From an uncultured Collinsella sp. (GTDB taxonomy: Bacteria > Actinomycetota > Coriobacteriia > Coriobacteriales > Coriobacteriaceae): a DNA stretch of 64,000 nucleotides. Location of the stretch: the NCBI GenBank assembly GCA_902496845.1, contig CABVCJ010000001.1, positions 13,430 through 77,429 of the forward strand. The letters are read 5' to 3'. The notes below the pieces were generated by a model. That model was not told where the DNA came from. It saw only the letters and a program-made list of their open reading frames with translations, and did not search any database. Shown one piece after another: positions 38,223 to 46,585 of the stretch (positions are counted from its first letter, which is position 1; each line of letters opens with the position of its first letter). A program made the translations under genes and the position numbers.

Positions 38223-39650
38223 ATGAAAAACTTCATGGACGATCAGGATTTCCTGCTGAGCACCAAGACCGGCGAGGAGCTGTTCCACAACTTTGCCGAG
38301 GGCATGCCCATCGTCGACTATCACTGCCACATTTCTCCTAAGGAGATTTGGGAGGACAAGCGTTTCGAGAACATCACCGAGGTTTGGCTGGGCGGCGACC
38401 ACTACAAGTGGCGCCTGATGCGTGCCAACGGCGTCGACGAGCGTTTTATCACTGGCGACGCCCCTGCTCGCGAGAAGTTCCAAAAGTGGGCCGAGACCCT
38501 GGGTCGCTGCGTTGGCAACCCCGTCTTTGAGTGGAGCCACCTGGAGCTTAAGCGCTACTTTGGCTACGAGGGCGTCCTCAACGGCAAGACTGCCCAGGAG
38601 GTCTGGGACCTTGCCAACGCCAAGCTCGCTGAGGCTAGCTTTACCTGCCGTAACCTGATCAAGCAGTCCAACGTCCGCATGATCTGCACTACCGACGACC
38701 CCGCCGACAGCTTTGAGTGGCACAAGAAGATTGCCGCCGACGACAGCTTTGACGTTCAGGTCGTTCCCGCCATGCGCCCCGATGCCGCTTTGCGCATCGA
38801 GCGCGGCCAGGAGTTTGCCGACTACTGCAAGCACCTTTCCGAGGTTGCCGGCGTTGAGGTCAGCGACTTCGAGGGCATGAAGGCTGCCATTTCCAAGCGC
38901 TACGACGTTGCTCACGAGCTGGGCTGCCGCGCCTCCGACCACGCACTCGACTACGTTATGTACGTCCCGGCTACCGCCGACGAGATCGAGGCCATCTTTG
39001 CCAAGGGCCTGGCTGCTGAGCCGCTCACCGAGGAAGAAGTCCTCAAGTACAAGACTGCCTTTATGCAGTTCGTTGCCGGTGAGTATGTCCGTCTGGGCTG
39101 GGCCATGCAGCTGCACTTTGGCTGCAAGCGCGACAACAACCGCGCCATGTTCGCCAAGCTCGGTCCCGACACCGGCTACGACTGCATCTCCAACTACACG
39201 CCGTCCGACCAGCTCGCCGATTTCCTCAACTCCATCCAGGAGACCTGCGGCCTGCCCAAGACCATCCTGTACAGCCTGAACCCCATCGATAACACCATGA
39301 TCGATACCGTCATGGGTTGCTTCCAGGAGGCTCCGACTGCCGGTAAGATTCAGAACGGCTCCGCCTGGTGGTTCAACGACAACGAGGTCGGCATGCGCGA
39401 GCAGCTTACGGCTCTGGCTAACGAGGGCGTGTTGGGCAACTTTGTGGGCATGCTTACCGATTCCCGCTCCTTCCTGTCCTATCCGCGCCACGAGTACTTC
39501 CGTCGCGTGCTGTGCAGCGTGATCGGCGAGTGGGTCGAGCAGGGCAAGTACCCGGCCGACATGGAGCTGCTGGGCGAGGTTGTGCGTGACATCAGCTACA
39601 ACAATGCGGTCCGCTACTTTGGCTTTGACCTGGACACCTACGAGGCCTAA
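38223..39650 (+). CDS. uxaC: Uronate isomerase
   Basis: 475 residues from ATG 38223; upstream in-frame codons run through an operator and are rejected. The N-terminus MKNFMDDQDFLLSTKTGEEL matches UxaC. The amidohydrolase-fold metal motif is VDYHCHISPKEIW, and the C-terminal part has MLTDSRSFLSYPRHEYFRR and DISYNNAVRYFG. It converts D-galacturonate to D-tagaturonate (and glucuronate to fructuronate) in the cytoplasm. It is the first enzyme gene of the uxaC-uxaB-uxaA run. Confidence 0.95.
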   Translation: MKNFMDDQDFLLSTKTGEELFHNFAEGMPIVDYHCHISPKEIWEDKRFENITEVWLGGDHYKWRLMRANGVDERFITGDAPAREKFQKWAETLGRCVGNPVFEWSHLELKRYFGYEGVLNGKTAQEVWDLANAKLAEASFTCRNLIKQSNVRMICTTDDPADSFEWHKKIAADDSFDVQVVPAMRPDAALRIERGQEFADYCKHLSEVAGVEVSDFEGMKAAISKRYDVAHELGCRASDHALDYVMYVPATADEIEAIFAKGLAAEPLTEEEVLKYKTAFMQFVAGEYVRLGWAMQLHFGCKRDNNRAMFAKLGPDTGYDCISNYTPSDQLADFLNSIQETCGLPKTILYSLNPIDNTMIDTVMGCFQEAPTAGKIQNGSAWWFNDNEVGMREQLTALANEGVLGNFVGMLTDSRSFLSYPRHEYFRRVLCSVIGEWVEQGKYPADMELLGEVVRDISYNNAVRYFGFDLDTYEA

Positions 39651-39744
39651 GCCCGCATCGAATCACATCGAACCCTGGGCGCCGTTGCCACACGCGGAGC
39701 CCCGTTTTGCTTGCACGCTAACAAACATCTAAGGAGACACATAG

Positions 39745-41259
39745 ATGGAGAACATCAGCTACGATGCGCTCGAGAAGATCGGCTACAAGGGCTATTTGCT
39801 GCCCAAGGATGCTCCCGAGAAGGTTCTGCAGTTTGGCGAGGGCAATTTCCTGCGCGCCTTCGTTGACCGCTTCTTTGACATGGGTAACGAGGCGACCGGC
39901 TGGAATGGCAAGATCGTCATGGTCCAGCCCATCAGCGGGGCCTTTGGCTTTGCCGACGGTATCAATGCCCAGGACGACCTGTATACCGTGCTGGTGCGCG
40001 GCAAGGAGGACGGCAACACGGTCGACGAGTCCCGCGTGATTAGCGCTTGCAGCCGCTGCATCAACCCGTACCGCGAGGACGACTACCGCGCCATGATGGA
40101 GGTCGCCGTCTCTGACGACCTGGAGATTATCGTCTCCAACACCACCGAGGCCGGTATCGCCTATGACCCGTCCTGCAAGGCCGACGACATGCCACCCGCG
40201 AGCTTCCCCGCCAAGCTTGCCCAGGTGCTCCACACCCGCTGGGCTGCCGGTAAGCCGGGCGTCATCGTCCTCGCCTGCGAGCTCATCGATCACAACGGCG
40301 AGGAGTTGCTGCGCATCATGAACCAGTATGTGAGCGACTGGGGCTGGGAGGACGAGTTTGCGCAGTGGATGGCCAACGACTGCACCGTCTGCACCACGCT
40401 CGTCGACACCATCGTACCGGGCCGTATCCGCGACGCATCCGAGGCCGCCGCGGTGGCTGAGCGTCTGGGCTACGAGGATCCCTTCCTGGCCGTGCGCGAG
40501 CCCTTTCAGATGTGGGGCATCCAGGGTGACGAGTCGCTTGCCGAGAAGCTTCCCTTTGTGAAGGCTGGTCTTCCGGGTGTCTTTGTGACTCCCGACGTCA
40601 CCCCGTACAAAAAGCGCAAGGTCCGCATCCTCAACGGTGCCCACACCGCCTTCGTTCCGGGTTCCTGGGTTGCCGGCTTTGATATCGTGCGCGACTGCAT
40701 GCATGACGAGACCATTCGCGGCTTCATGAACACCATGCTCTACGACGAGGTCATTCCGACGCTTGCCGCCGACTTGGATGTCGAGGACTGCAAGGCCTTT
40801 GCCGCCGCCGTCGAAAACCGCTTCGACAACCCGTTTATTGATCATGCGCTGCTCTCCATCTGCCTCAACTCCACGGCTAAGTGGCGCGCTCGCGACCTGC
40901 CCACACTCAAGGACTACGTTGCCGAGACCGGCAACCTGCCCAAGTGCCTGGCGACGAGCCTCGCTACGCTCATCTCCTTCTACACGCAGGAGCTCGTGTC
41001 CCGCGAGGGCGACGGCCTGCACCTGCGTCGCTCCGACGGCACCGAGTACACCGCTCAGGACGACGCCTTCGTGCTCGACTTCTACGCCGCCCATGCCGGC
41101 GCCGACGATGCCCAGCTGGTGCACGACGTGCTCACCAACGAGCAGATGTGGGGCGAGGACCTTACGCAGATCGCAGGTCTTGAGGAGTTTGTCGTCAGCG
41201 CGCTCGCTGTCGTGCGTGCCGAGGGCGCCAAGCAGGCCTTCGCCAACGCTCAGGCGTAA
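39745..41259 (+). CDS. uxaB: Tagaturonate reductase (altronate oxidoreductase)
   Basis: 504 residues of the mannitol-dehydrogenase/UxaB family. The N-terminal NAD-binding part has VLQFGEGNFLRAFVDRFFD. The catalytic region has TTLVDTIVPGRIRD, then KKRKVRILNGAHTAFVPGSW with the lysine and asparagine conserved in this family. It reduces tagaturonate to altronate with NADH. The adjacent uxaC and uxaA support UxaB over UxuB (fructuronate reductase). AAGGAGACAC precedes the ATG. Confidence 0.93.
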   Translation: MENISYDALEKIGYKGYLLPKDAPEKVLQFGEGNFLRAFVDRFFDMGNEATGWNGKIVMVQPISGAFGFADGINAQDDLYTVLVRGKEDGNTVDESRVISACSRCINPYREDDYRAMMEVAVSDDLEIIVSNTTEAGIAYDPSCKADDMPPASFPAKLAQVLHTRWAAGKPGVIVLACELIDHNGEELLRIMNQYVSDWGWEDEFAQWMANDCTVCTTLVDTIVPGRIRDASEAAAVAERLGYEDPFLAVREPFQMWGIQGDESLAEKLPFVKAGLPGVFVTPDVTPYKKRKVRILNGAHTAFVPGSWVAGFDIVRDCMHDETIRGFMNTMLYDEVIPTLAADLDVEDCKAFAAAVENRFDNPFIDHALLSICLNSTAKWRARDLPTLKDYVAETGNLPKCLATSLATLISFYTQELVSREGDGLHLRRSDGTEYTAQDDAFVLDFYAAHAGADDAQLVHDVLTNEQMWGEDLTQIAGLEEFVVSALAVVRAEGAKQAFANAQA

Positions 41260-41340
41260 ATTTCCGGCGCAGACGCGGGCGCGGGACGGCGTGCCCGCGT
41301 CTCGACTTCTGCTCAACCTGTAGGGTTAGGACCATTTGTA

Positions 41341-42825
41341 ATGAATACTATCCAGATCAATCCGGCCGATAACGTGATCGTTGCGCTGTCGCCGCTTGCC
41401 AAGGGCACTGCCGTCGCGGTTCCCGGGGTGGGCGAGGTCGTGGCCGTGGAGGATATTCCGCAGGGCCATAAGATGGCGGTGCGCGCGATTGCCGCAGGGG
41501 AGGACGTCATCAAGTACGGCCTTCCTATCGGACACGTGACGGGCGATGTCCAGCCCGGTCAGTGGCTCCACACGCACAATGTGAAGACCAACCTTTCGGG
41601 CGAGGTCGAGTACACCTACAACCCCACGCATCCGGTCGTTGAGTCGGTTGAGCCCGAGACCTTTATGGGGTTCCGCCGCGCCGACGGTCGTGCCGCGACG
41701 CGCAACGAGCTGTGGATCATCCCCACGGTCGGCTGTGTCAACGAAGTCGCCCGTGCCATGTGTGAGCAGGCCCAGGATCTGGTCGATGGCTCGCTGGAGG
41801 GTGTTTACTACTTCCCGCATCCCTTTGGCTGCTCGCAGACCGGCGCCGACCATGTCCAGACGCGTCGTCTGCTGGTGGCGCTCTCGCGTCATCCTAATGC
41901 GGCCGGTGTGCTGTTCCTGTCGCTTGGTTGCGAGAACTGCACACACCAGCAGGTGCTCGACGAGCTCGGTGACTTCGATCACGAGCGCGTCCGCTTCCTC
42001 ACCTGCCAGGACGTTGCCGACGAGCAGGTCGAGGGCCACAAGATTCTGGCCGAGCTGGCAGACCTGGCAAAGCAAGCCAAGCGTGAGCCCATTTTGGCCT
42101 CCGAGCTGGTTATTGGTCTTAAGTGCGGCGGCTCCGACGGTCTTTCGGGCATTACCGCCAACCCCACGATCGGTCGCGTGAGCGATATGGTCGTCGCCCG
42201 CGGCGGCACGTCGGTGCTTACCGAGGTGCCCGAGATGTTTGGCGCGGAGAGCATCCTGCTTGACCGTTGCGAGAACGAGCAGGTCTTTAACGCTGCCTCC
42301 GACATGCTCAATGGCTTTAAGGACTACTTTATTAGCCATGGCGAGGTGGTCTACGAGAACCCGAGTCCCGGTAACAAGGACGGCGGTATTACCACGCTCG
42401 AGGACAAGAGTTGCGGCTGCGTGCAGAAGGGTGGCTCTGCACCCATCGTCGACGTGCTGCCGTATGCCGGTCAGGTCACCAAGCATGGCCTGAACATGCT
42501 GTGCGGCCCGGGCAACGACATGGTATCCACCACGGCGTTGACGGCTGCTGGCTGCCACGTGATTCTGTTCTCGACTGGACGCGGCACGCCGTTTGGCGCG
42601 CCGGCGCCTACGCTCAAGGTGTTCACCAATCAGCGTCTGTGCGACCACAAGGCCAACTGGATGGACTTTAACGCCGGCGTGATTGCCACGGGTGAGCGCA
42701 CGCTCGACGAGGCCGCCCGCGATTTGTACCAGCTGGTGCTACAGACGGCGAGCGGTAAGCTCACGAGTGCCGAGCGCCGTGGCTGTCACGAGATCAGTAT
42801 CTGGAAGGACGGCGTCTGCTTGTAG
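41341..42825 (+). CDS. uxaA: Altronate dehydratase
   Basis: 494 residues: an N-terminal SAF-like domain (to about residue 75; PLAKGTAVAVPGVGEVVAVE), a linker, and the C-terminal UxaA/GarD dehydratase domain with FPHPFGCSQTG, SLGCENCTHQQ, GLKCGGSDGLSGITANP and GCVQKGG, the cysteines of its metal site. It dehydrates D-altronate to 2-keto-3-deoxygluconate. No KDG kinase or KDPG aldolase gene lies in this window, so the final steps must be encoded elsewhere. A strong terminator follows. Confidence 0.95.
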   Translation: MNTIQINPADNVIVALSPLAKGTAVAVPGVGEVVAVEDIPQGHKMAVRAIAAGEDVIKYGLPIGHVTGDVQPGQWLHTHNVKTNLSGEVEYTYNPTHPVVESVEPETFMGFRRADGRAATRNELWIIPTVGCVNEVARAMCEQAQDLVDGSLEGVYYFPHPFGCSQTGADHVQTRRLLVALSRHPNAAGVLFLSLGCENCTHQQVLDELGDFDHERVRFLTCQDVADEQVEGHKILAELADLAKQAKREPILASELVIGLKCGGSDGLSGITANPTIGRVSDMVVARGGTSVLTEVPEMFGAESILLDRCENEQVFNAASDMLNGFKDYFISHGEVVYENPSPGNKDGGITTLEDKSCGCVQKGGSAPIVDVLPYAGQVTKHGLNMLCGPGNDMVSTTALTAAGCHVILFSTGRGTPFGAPAPTLKVFTNQRLCDHKANWMDFNAGVIATGERTLDEAARDLYQLVLQTASGKLTSAERRGCHEISIWKDGVCL

Positions 42826-42860
42826 CGGCAAGTGCGCCCAAGTATAGCGCGATGTCATCG

Positions 42861-42894
42861 GCCCCGTCGGAAGTGTTCCCGGCGGGGCTTTTTC
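42861..42894 (+). terminator. Intrinsic terminator of the uxaCBA run
   Basis: GCCCCGTCGG / CCGGCGGGGC perfect arms followed by TTTTTCG. Confidence 0.92.
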
Positions 42895-42929
42895 GTTTCG
42901 TGGTTAAGTGAATATGTTGGAAAATCTGA

Positions 42930-43104
42930 TAAACGTTCACCTATCTCATGGCTGTCCAGCATGGCACCCTTACCAGCAGAAAATAGGTGTGAGGATCTCA
43001 ATTGTGTCCGTTCAGCGGTAAAAATCGACCGTTCAAGGATATTATTCAAGTGAACGTTCACCTGTCGTAAGCAATCGCGCATAATCTAACTAAACGTTCA
43101 CCCT
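42930..43104 (+). promoter_or_regulatory. GPH transporter promoter with three uronate-regulon operators
   Basis: TAAACGTTCACC (from 42930), AAGTGAACGTTCACCT (43048-43063) and TAAACGTTCACC (from 43091). -35 TTCACC (43057-43062) lies in operator 2, -10 CATAAT (43080-43085) follows after 17 bp, and operator 3 sits just downstream. Centre spacing of operators 2 and 3 is 40 bp. Confidence 0.75.
43008..43035 (+). promoter_or_regulatory. CCGTT direct-repeat element, GPH copy
   Basis: CCGTTCA at 43008-43014 and again at 43029-43035, start-to-start 21 bp, with AAAAATCGA before the second copy, nearly identical to the ebgA element. Confidence 0.62.
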
Positions 43105-43180
43105 GAACGCTGGGCAGACAGATGTCAGTGTGGACTCCAATGTCTTGCTGCAAGACAATCGAGAAAAGAGAGGGAGCTCG

Positions 43181-44740
43181 ATGACTAATAAGATCGGAAA
43201 AAAGCGTAAGATCACATTCTGGACGCGCTTGGGCTTTGGTATGGGCGGTATGCTCAATTCCGGTGCCCTGACCTTTACGCACAGCTAAATGGTGCTGTTC
43301 CTGTCCACGGAGTGTGGCCTGTCCGCAGGCGAGGCTGCACTGATCAGCTCGTTTGCCATCTATGTCAACGCCATTCTTTGCCCGCTGATGGGCTTTGTGG
43401 CCGATAACTTCTATGCCACCAAGATTGGCCGCATCTTTGGTCGTCGTCGTTTCTGGATCTTGCTGGCCATCCCGATGATGATCGCCGAGCCGCTCATCTT
43501 CGTGGCTACGCCGTTTGGCTTCCCGTACTACTTTGTGCTGTACCTGATCTACAACGTCGCGTACACGTTCTGCACCGCCAACCTGTCGCCGCTTACCATC
43601 GAGATGACCGACGACTTTAAGGAGCGTACGTACCTCACCGGCTACAAGCATCTCTTTGGTAACGCCGCCGGCTTCCTGATGGCTGCACTTGTGGGCTTCG
43701 GCTTTGGCACCTTCGGCGAGACCAACCCGTTCAGCTACTTCATCATCGCTACGGTCAACGCTTCGGTCATGGCAATCTCGCTGCTTTGTGTGTACCTGTC
43801 CACGTGGGAGCACACCCCCGAGGAGGTCGCTCAGGAGAAGATCGAGAGCGTCGGCGAGGGTATCAAGAAGTTCTTCATCGACGTTATCTCCACCTTCCGC
43901 AACAAGTCCTTCCGCAAGGTCCTGTACGCACAGGTCTCCACGAAGCTCGCTGCTGCCTGCTGGTCTGCCTGCCTGTCCTTCTTCATCGTCTACTGCCTGC
44001 AGATTCCTAAGTCCTACGAGTCCGTGATGGAGATGCCTGGCAAGGTCGTCGCTATCGTCTGCACCGCCATCTGGGTCGCCCTCATGGCCAAGAAGGGCTT
44101 CCACAAGTCTTGGTACCTCGCAAATGTCGGTTGCGCTGCGTGCATCATTGCCTACAACTACTTCGCCTTTGGTCAGATCAACGGCACCTCCACGGTCGCC
44201 ATCGCCATGATCGCCTACCCCATCATCTTCGCCATCTGGAAGTTCTTCTACGTCGGCTTCCAGTACCTGCCCGATGTTCTGCTCAACTACATCCCCGATG
44301 TCGATGAACTCATCACCCTGCGTCGTCGCGAGGGCATCTACAGCTCCGCGCAGCAGCTCTGCCAGCAGATCGCCCAGGCTATCGCCGTCAACGTGTGGGC
44401 TATCGTCCTTGCTGCCTCCGGCTTCATTCAGACCGCCGGCAATAGCGACGCCGTGACCCAGCCCGCTACCGTGCCTCTGTATATCTGCGGCTACATGATC
44501 ATCGGCTGCGCCGGCTTCTTCCTGCTTGCGGCCGTCCTTGCCCGCGGCATCAAGATCGACAAGGAGCAGTGCGACGTCCTTTGCGACGAGATTCACCGAG
44601 TCAAGGAGGGTGGCAAGATGGCCGACGTCAAGCCCGAGGTCAAGGCGCTTTGCGAGGAGCTCTCCGGCTTTAAGTACGAGGACTGCTTTGCCCACAACAA
44701 CGTTGGCTTCCAGGACGGTAGCGTAACTCCCGCCGAGTAA
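43181..44740 (+). pseudogene. GPH-family (glycoside-pentoside-hexuronide) transporter interrupted by an in-frame TAA
   Basis: The ATG at 43181 begins a normal GPH N-terminus (KRKITFWTRLGFGMGG), but codon 36 is TAA (43286-43288). The same frame continues at once with ATG at 43289 (MVLFLSTECGL...) for 483 more residues. The motif GFVADNFYATKIGRIFGRRR and later RRREGIYSSAQQLCQQI are typical of the family, about 12 helices in all. The stop falls inside helix 1. TAA directly followed by ATG could allow reinitiation, giving a carrier without the first helix half. This is the only sugar-carrier gene inside the pectin cluster, placed just before GH28, so its loss should matter. Confidence 0.8.
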
Positions 44741-44763
44741 GGCCGACATATCGTCCAAATCAC

Positions 44764-44807
44764 AGGGCCGTGCCACCGGAATTCCGCCGGCAGGCACGGC
44801 CCTTTTT
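44764..44807 (+). terminator. Intrinsic terminator of the GPH gene
   Basis: AGGGCCGTGCC / GGCACGGCCCT perfect arms followed by TTTTC. The loop also pairs (ACCGGAATTCCGCCGG). Confidence 0.9.
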
Positions 44808-44855
44808 CAACAGCGTACAATTTGCCTTTAGAGCATCTTTTTGAGGGAGAAACCC

Positions 44856-46451
44856 ATGGAGACGAACGTTATCTGGCGCAACGCGCGCGCGGCGGTTATC
44901 GAGCTTGACGACGGCGGTTACTTTACCTGCGCCGATACGTGGGAGATCTTTGTCAACGACGAGCCCGCCGGTACCACGAATACGGTCGAGACCTATGTCG
45001 ACGGCCTGATCCCCGGCAAGCGCAACCTGGTTCGTTTTGTTTGTGGCGAGCGTGAGCTGAGCGTAGGTGTCACCACGCCGGCTGAGCCCTTTACCATCAA
45101 CGTTCGCGACTGTGGCGCCAAGGGCGATTCCGAGCACGACGACACCACCAACATCCAGGCTGCCATCATGGCCTGCCCCAAGGGCGGGCGCGTGCTGATC
45201 CCCGCCGGTAGTTATCGCATCAAGTCCCTCTTCCTTAAGAGCAATATCAACATCGAGCTCGCCGAGGGAGCGGTGCTGTTGGCCCGTCACGATCGCGCGG
45301 CGCTTGCCTACATTCCGGGCACGGTCACAGGCGACGAGGGCGCCGGGTATGCCGGCACCGATATGCTGCCCCTGGGCCGCTGGGAGGGCGAGAGTTTCTC
45401 GACCTACTGCTCTACCTTTACGGGCCTGAGCGTGCACGACGTGTGCATCTATGGTCGTGGTGCCATCGACGGTCAGACCGATTTTGCCGAGGACAACTGG
45501 TGGAACAAGGACTTTAAGAACATCTTTCGCCCGGAGGAGGGCCGCGAGGTCGCCCGCCCGCGCATGATCTTCCTATCCGAGTGTGAGAACGTGAGCTTGG
45601 CCGGCTTCACCGTCCGCAACAGCCCGGCGTGGAACATCCACCCCATCCTGTGCGAGCACGTCGATGCGCTCTGCCTGTCCATCGAGGGCCCCAAGAACTC
45701 CCACAACACCGACGGCTTCGATCCCGAGAGCTGCGGTTTTGTTCGCATCCTTGGTTGTCAGTTCTCAGTGGGTGACGACTGCATCGCCATCAAGAGCGGC
45801 AAGCTGGGCATTGAGCCCGAGCTTCGTCCCACCACGCACGACGTGCTGATCTCTCACTGCTACATGCACGATGGTCACGGCGCCGTGGTCCTGGGTTCAG
45901 AGGCTGCCGGCGGCATCAAGGACCTTACCGTGAGCAAGTGCCTCTTTGAGCGCACCGACCGCGGCCTGCGCGTCAAGACCCGCCGCGGGCGCGGCAAGGA
46001 TGCCGTCAACGAGGGCATTACCTTTGAGCACATTCGCATGGACGAGGTGCTCACGCCCTTCGTGGTCAACTCCTTCTACTTCTGCGACAAGGACGGCAAG
46101 ACCGACTACGTGCAGTCTCGCGAGGCACTGCCCGTCGACGACCGCACGCCCGGCTTTGGTGCCACGACGTTTTGCGATATCGAGGCCACTAACTGCCACG
46201 CGGCCGCTGCCTACATCACGGGCCTGCCCGAGAGCAAAGTAACGCGCCTGACGTTCCAGGATGTCCACGTGACCTTTGCCGACGATGCTGAGCCCTTTGT
46301 TCCGGCCATGGCCTGCGGCGTTGAGCCCATGGTGCGTCAGGGCATCATTGCGCAAAACGTCAAGGTGCTCGACCTGCAAAATGTGGTGATCGAGGGCCAG
46401 GACGGCGAGGAGCTGCAGCTCCAGAACGTTGACAAGGTTATCCGTGCGTAG
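44856..46451 (+). CDS. GH28-family polygalacturonase/glycoside hydrolase, cytoplasmic
   Basis: 531 residues from ATG 44856, with GAGGGAG 8 nt upstream. A short N-terminal domain (about 1-75) precedes the right-handed beta-helix starting TINVRDCGAKGDSEHDDTTN. GH28 catalytic motifs are complete: NTDGFDPES, VGDDCIAIKSG, GHGAVVLGSEAAGG and RGLRVKTRRGRG. There is no signal peptide, unlike secreted endo-polygalacturonases, so it probably releases galacturonate from imported oligogalacturonides (exo-type, inferred). It follows the GPH carrier terminator by about 50 bp, and read-through would couple them. Confidence 0.93.
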   Translation: METNVIWRNARAAVIELDDGGYFTCADTWEIFVNDEPAGTTNTVETYVDGLIPGKRNLVRFVCGERELSVGVTTPAEPFTINVRDCGAKGDSEHDDTTNIQAAIMACPKGGRVLIPAGSYRIKSLFLKSNINIELAEGAVLLARHDRAALAYIPGTVTGDEGAGYAGTDMLPLGRWEGESFSTYCSTFTGLSVHDVCIYGRGAIDGQTDFAEDNWWNKDFKNIFRPEEGREVARPRMIFLSECENVSLAGFTVRNSPAWNIHPILCEHVDALCLSIEGPKNSHNTDGFDPESCGFVRILGCQFSVGDDCIAIKSGKLGIEPELRPTTHDVLISHCYMHDGHGAVVLGSEAAGGIKDLTVSKCLFERTDRGLRVKTRRGRGKDAVNEGITFEHIRMDEVLTPFVVNSFYFCDKDGKTDYVQSREALPVDDRTPGFGATTFCDIEATNCHAAAAYITGLPESKVTRLTFQDVHVTFADDAEPFVPAMACGVEPMVRQGIIAQNVKVLDLQNVVIEGQDGEELQLQNVDKVIRA

Positions 46452-46490
46452 GCGTTTGCTCCTAAACAATTAAATTCGGTATGTCGTGGC

Positions 46491-46533
46491 GCGCGATGGG
46501 CAGGGCCTTCCCGACCCATTGCGCGAACTTTTT
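46491..46533 (+). terminator. Intrinsic terminator after GH28
   Basis: GCGCGATGGG / CCCATTGCGC perfect arms around CAGGGCCTTCCCGA, then AACTTTTTA. Confidence 0.8.
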
Positions 46534-46585
46534 ATATGCCGAAACTGCAACGTAGACGGTCTACGACGAAAGGACGCGGTGACTG

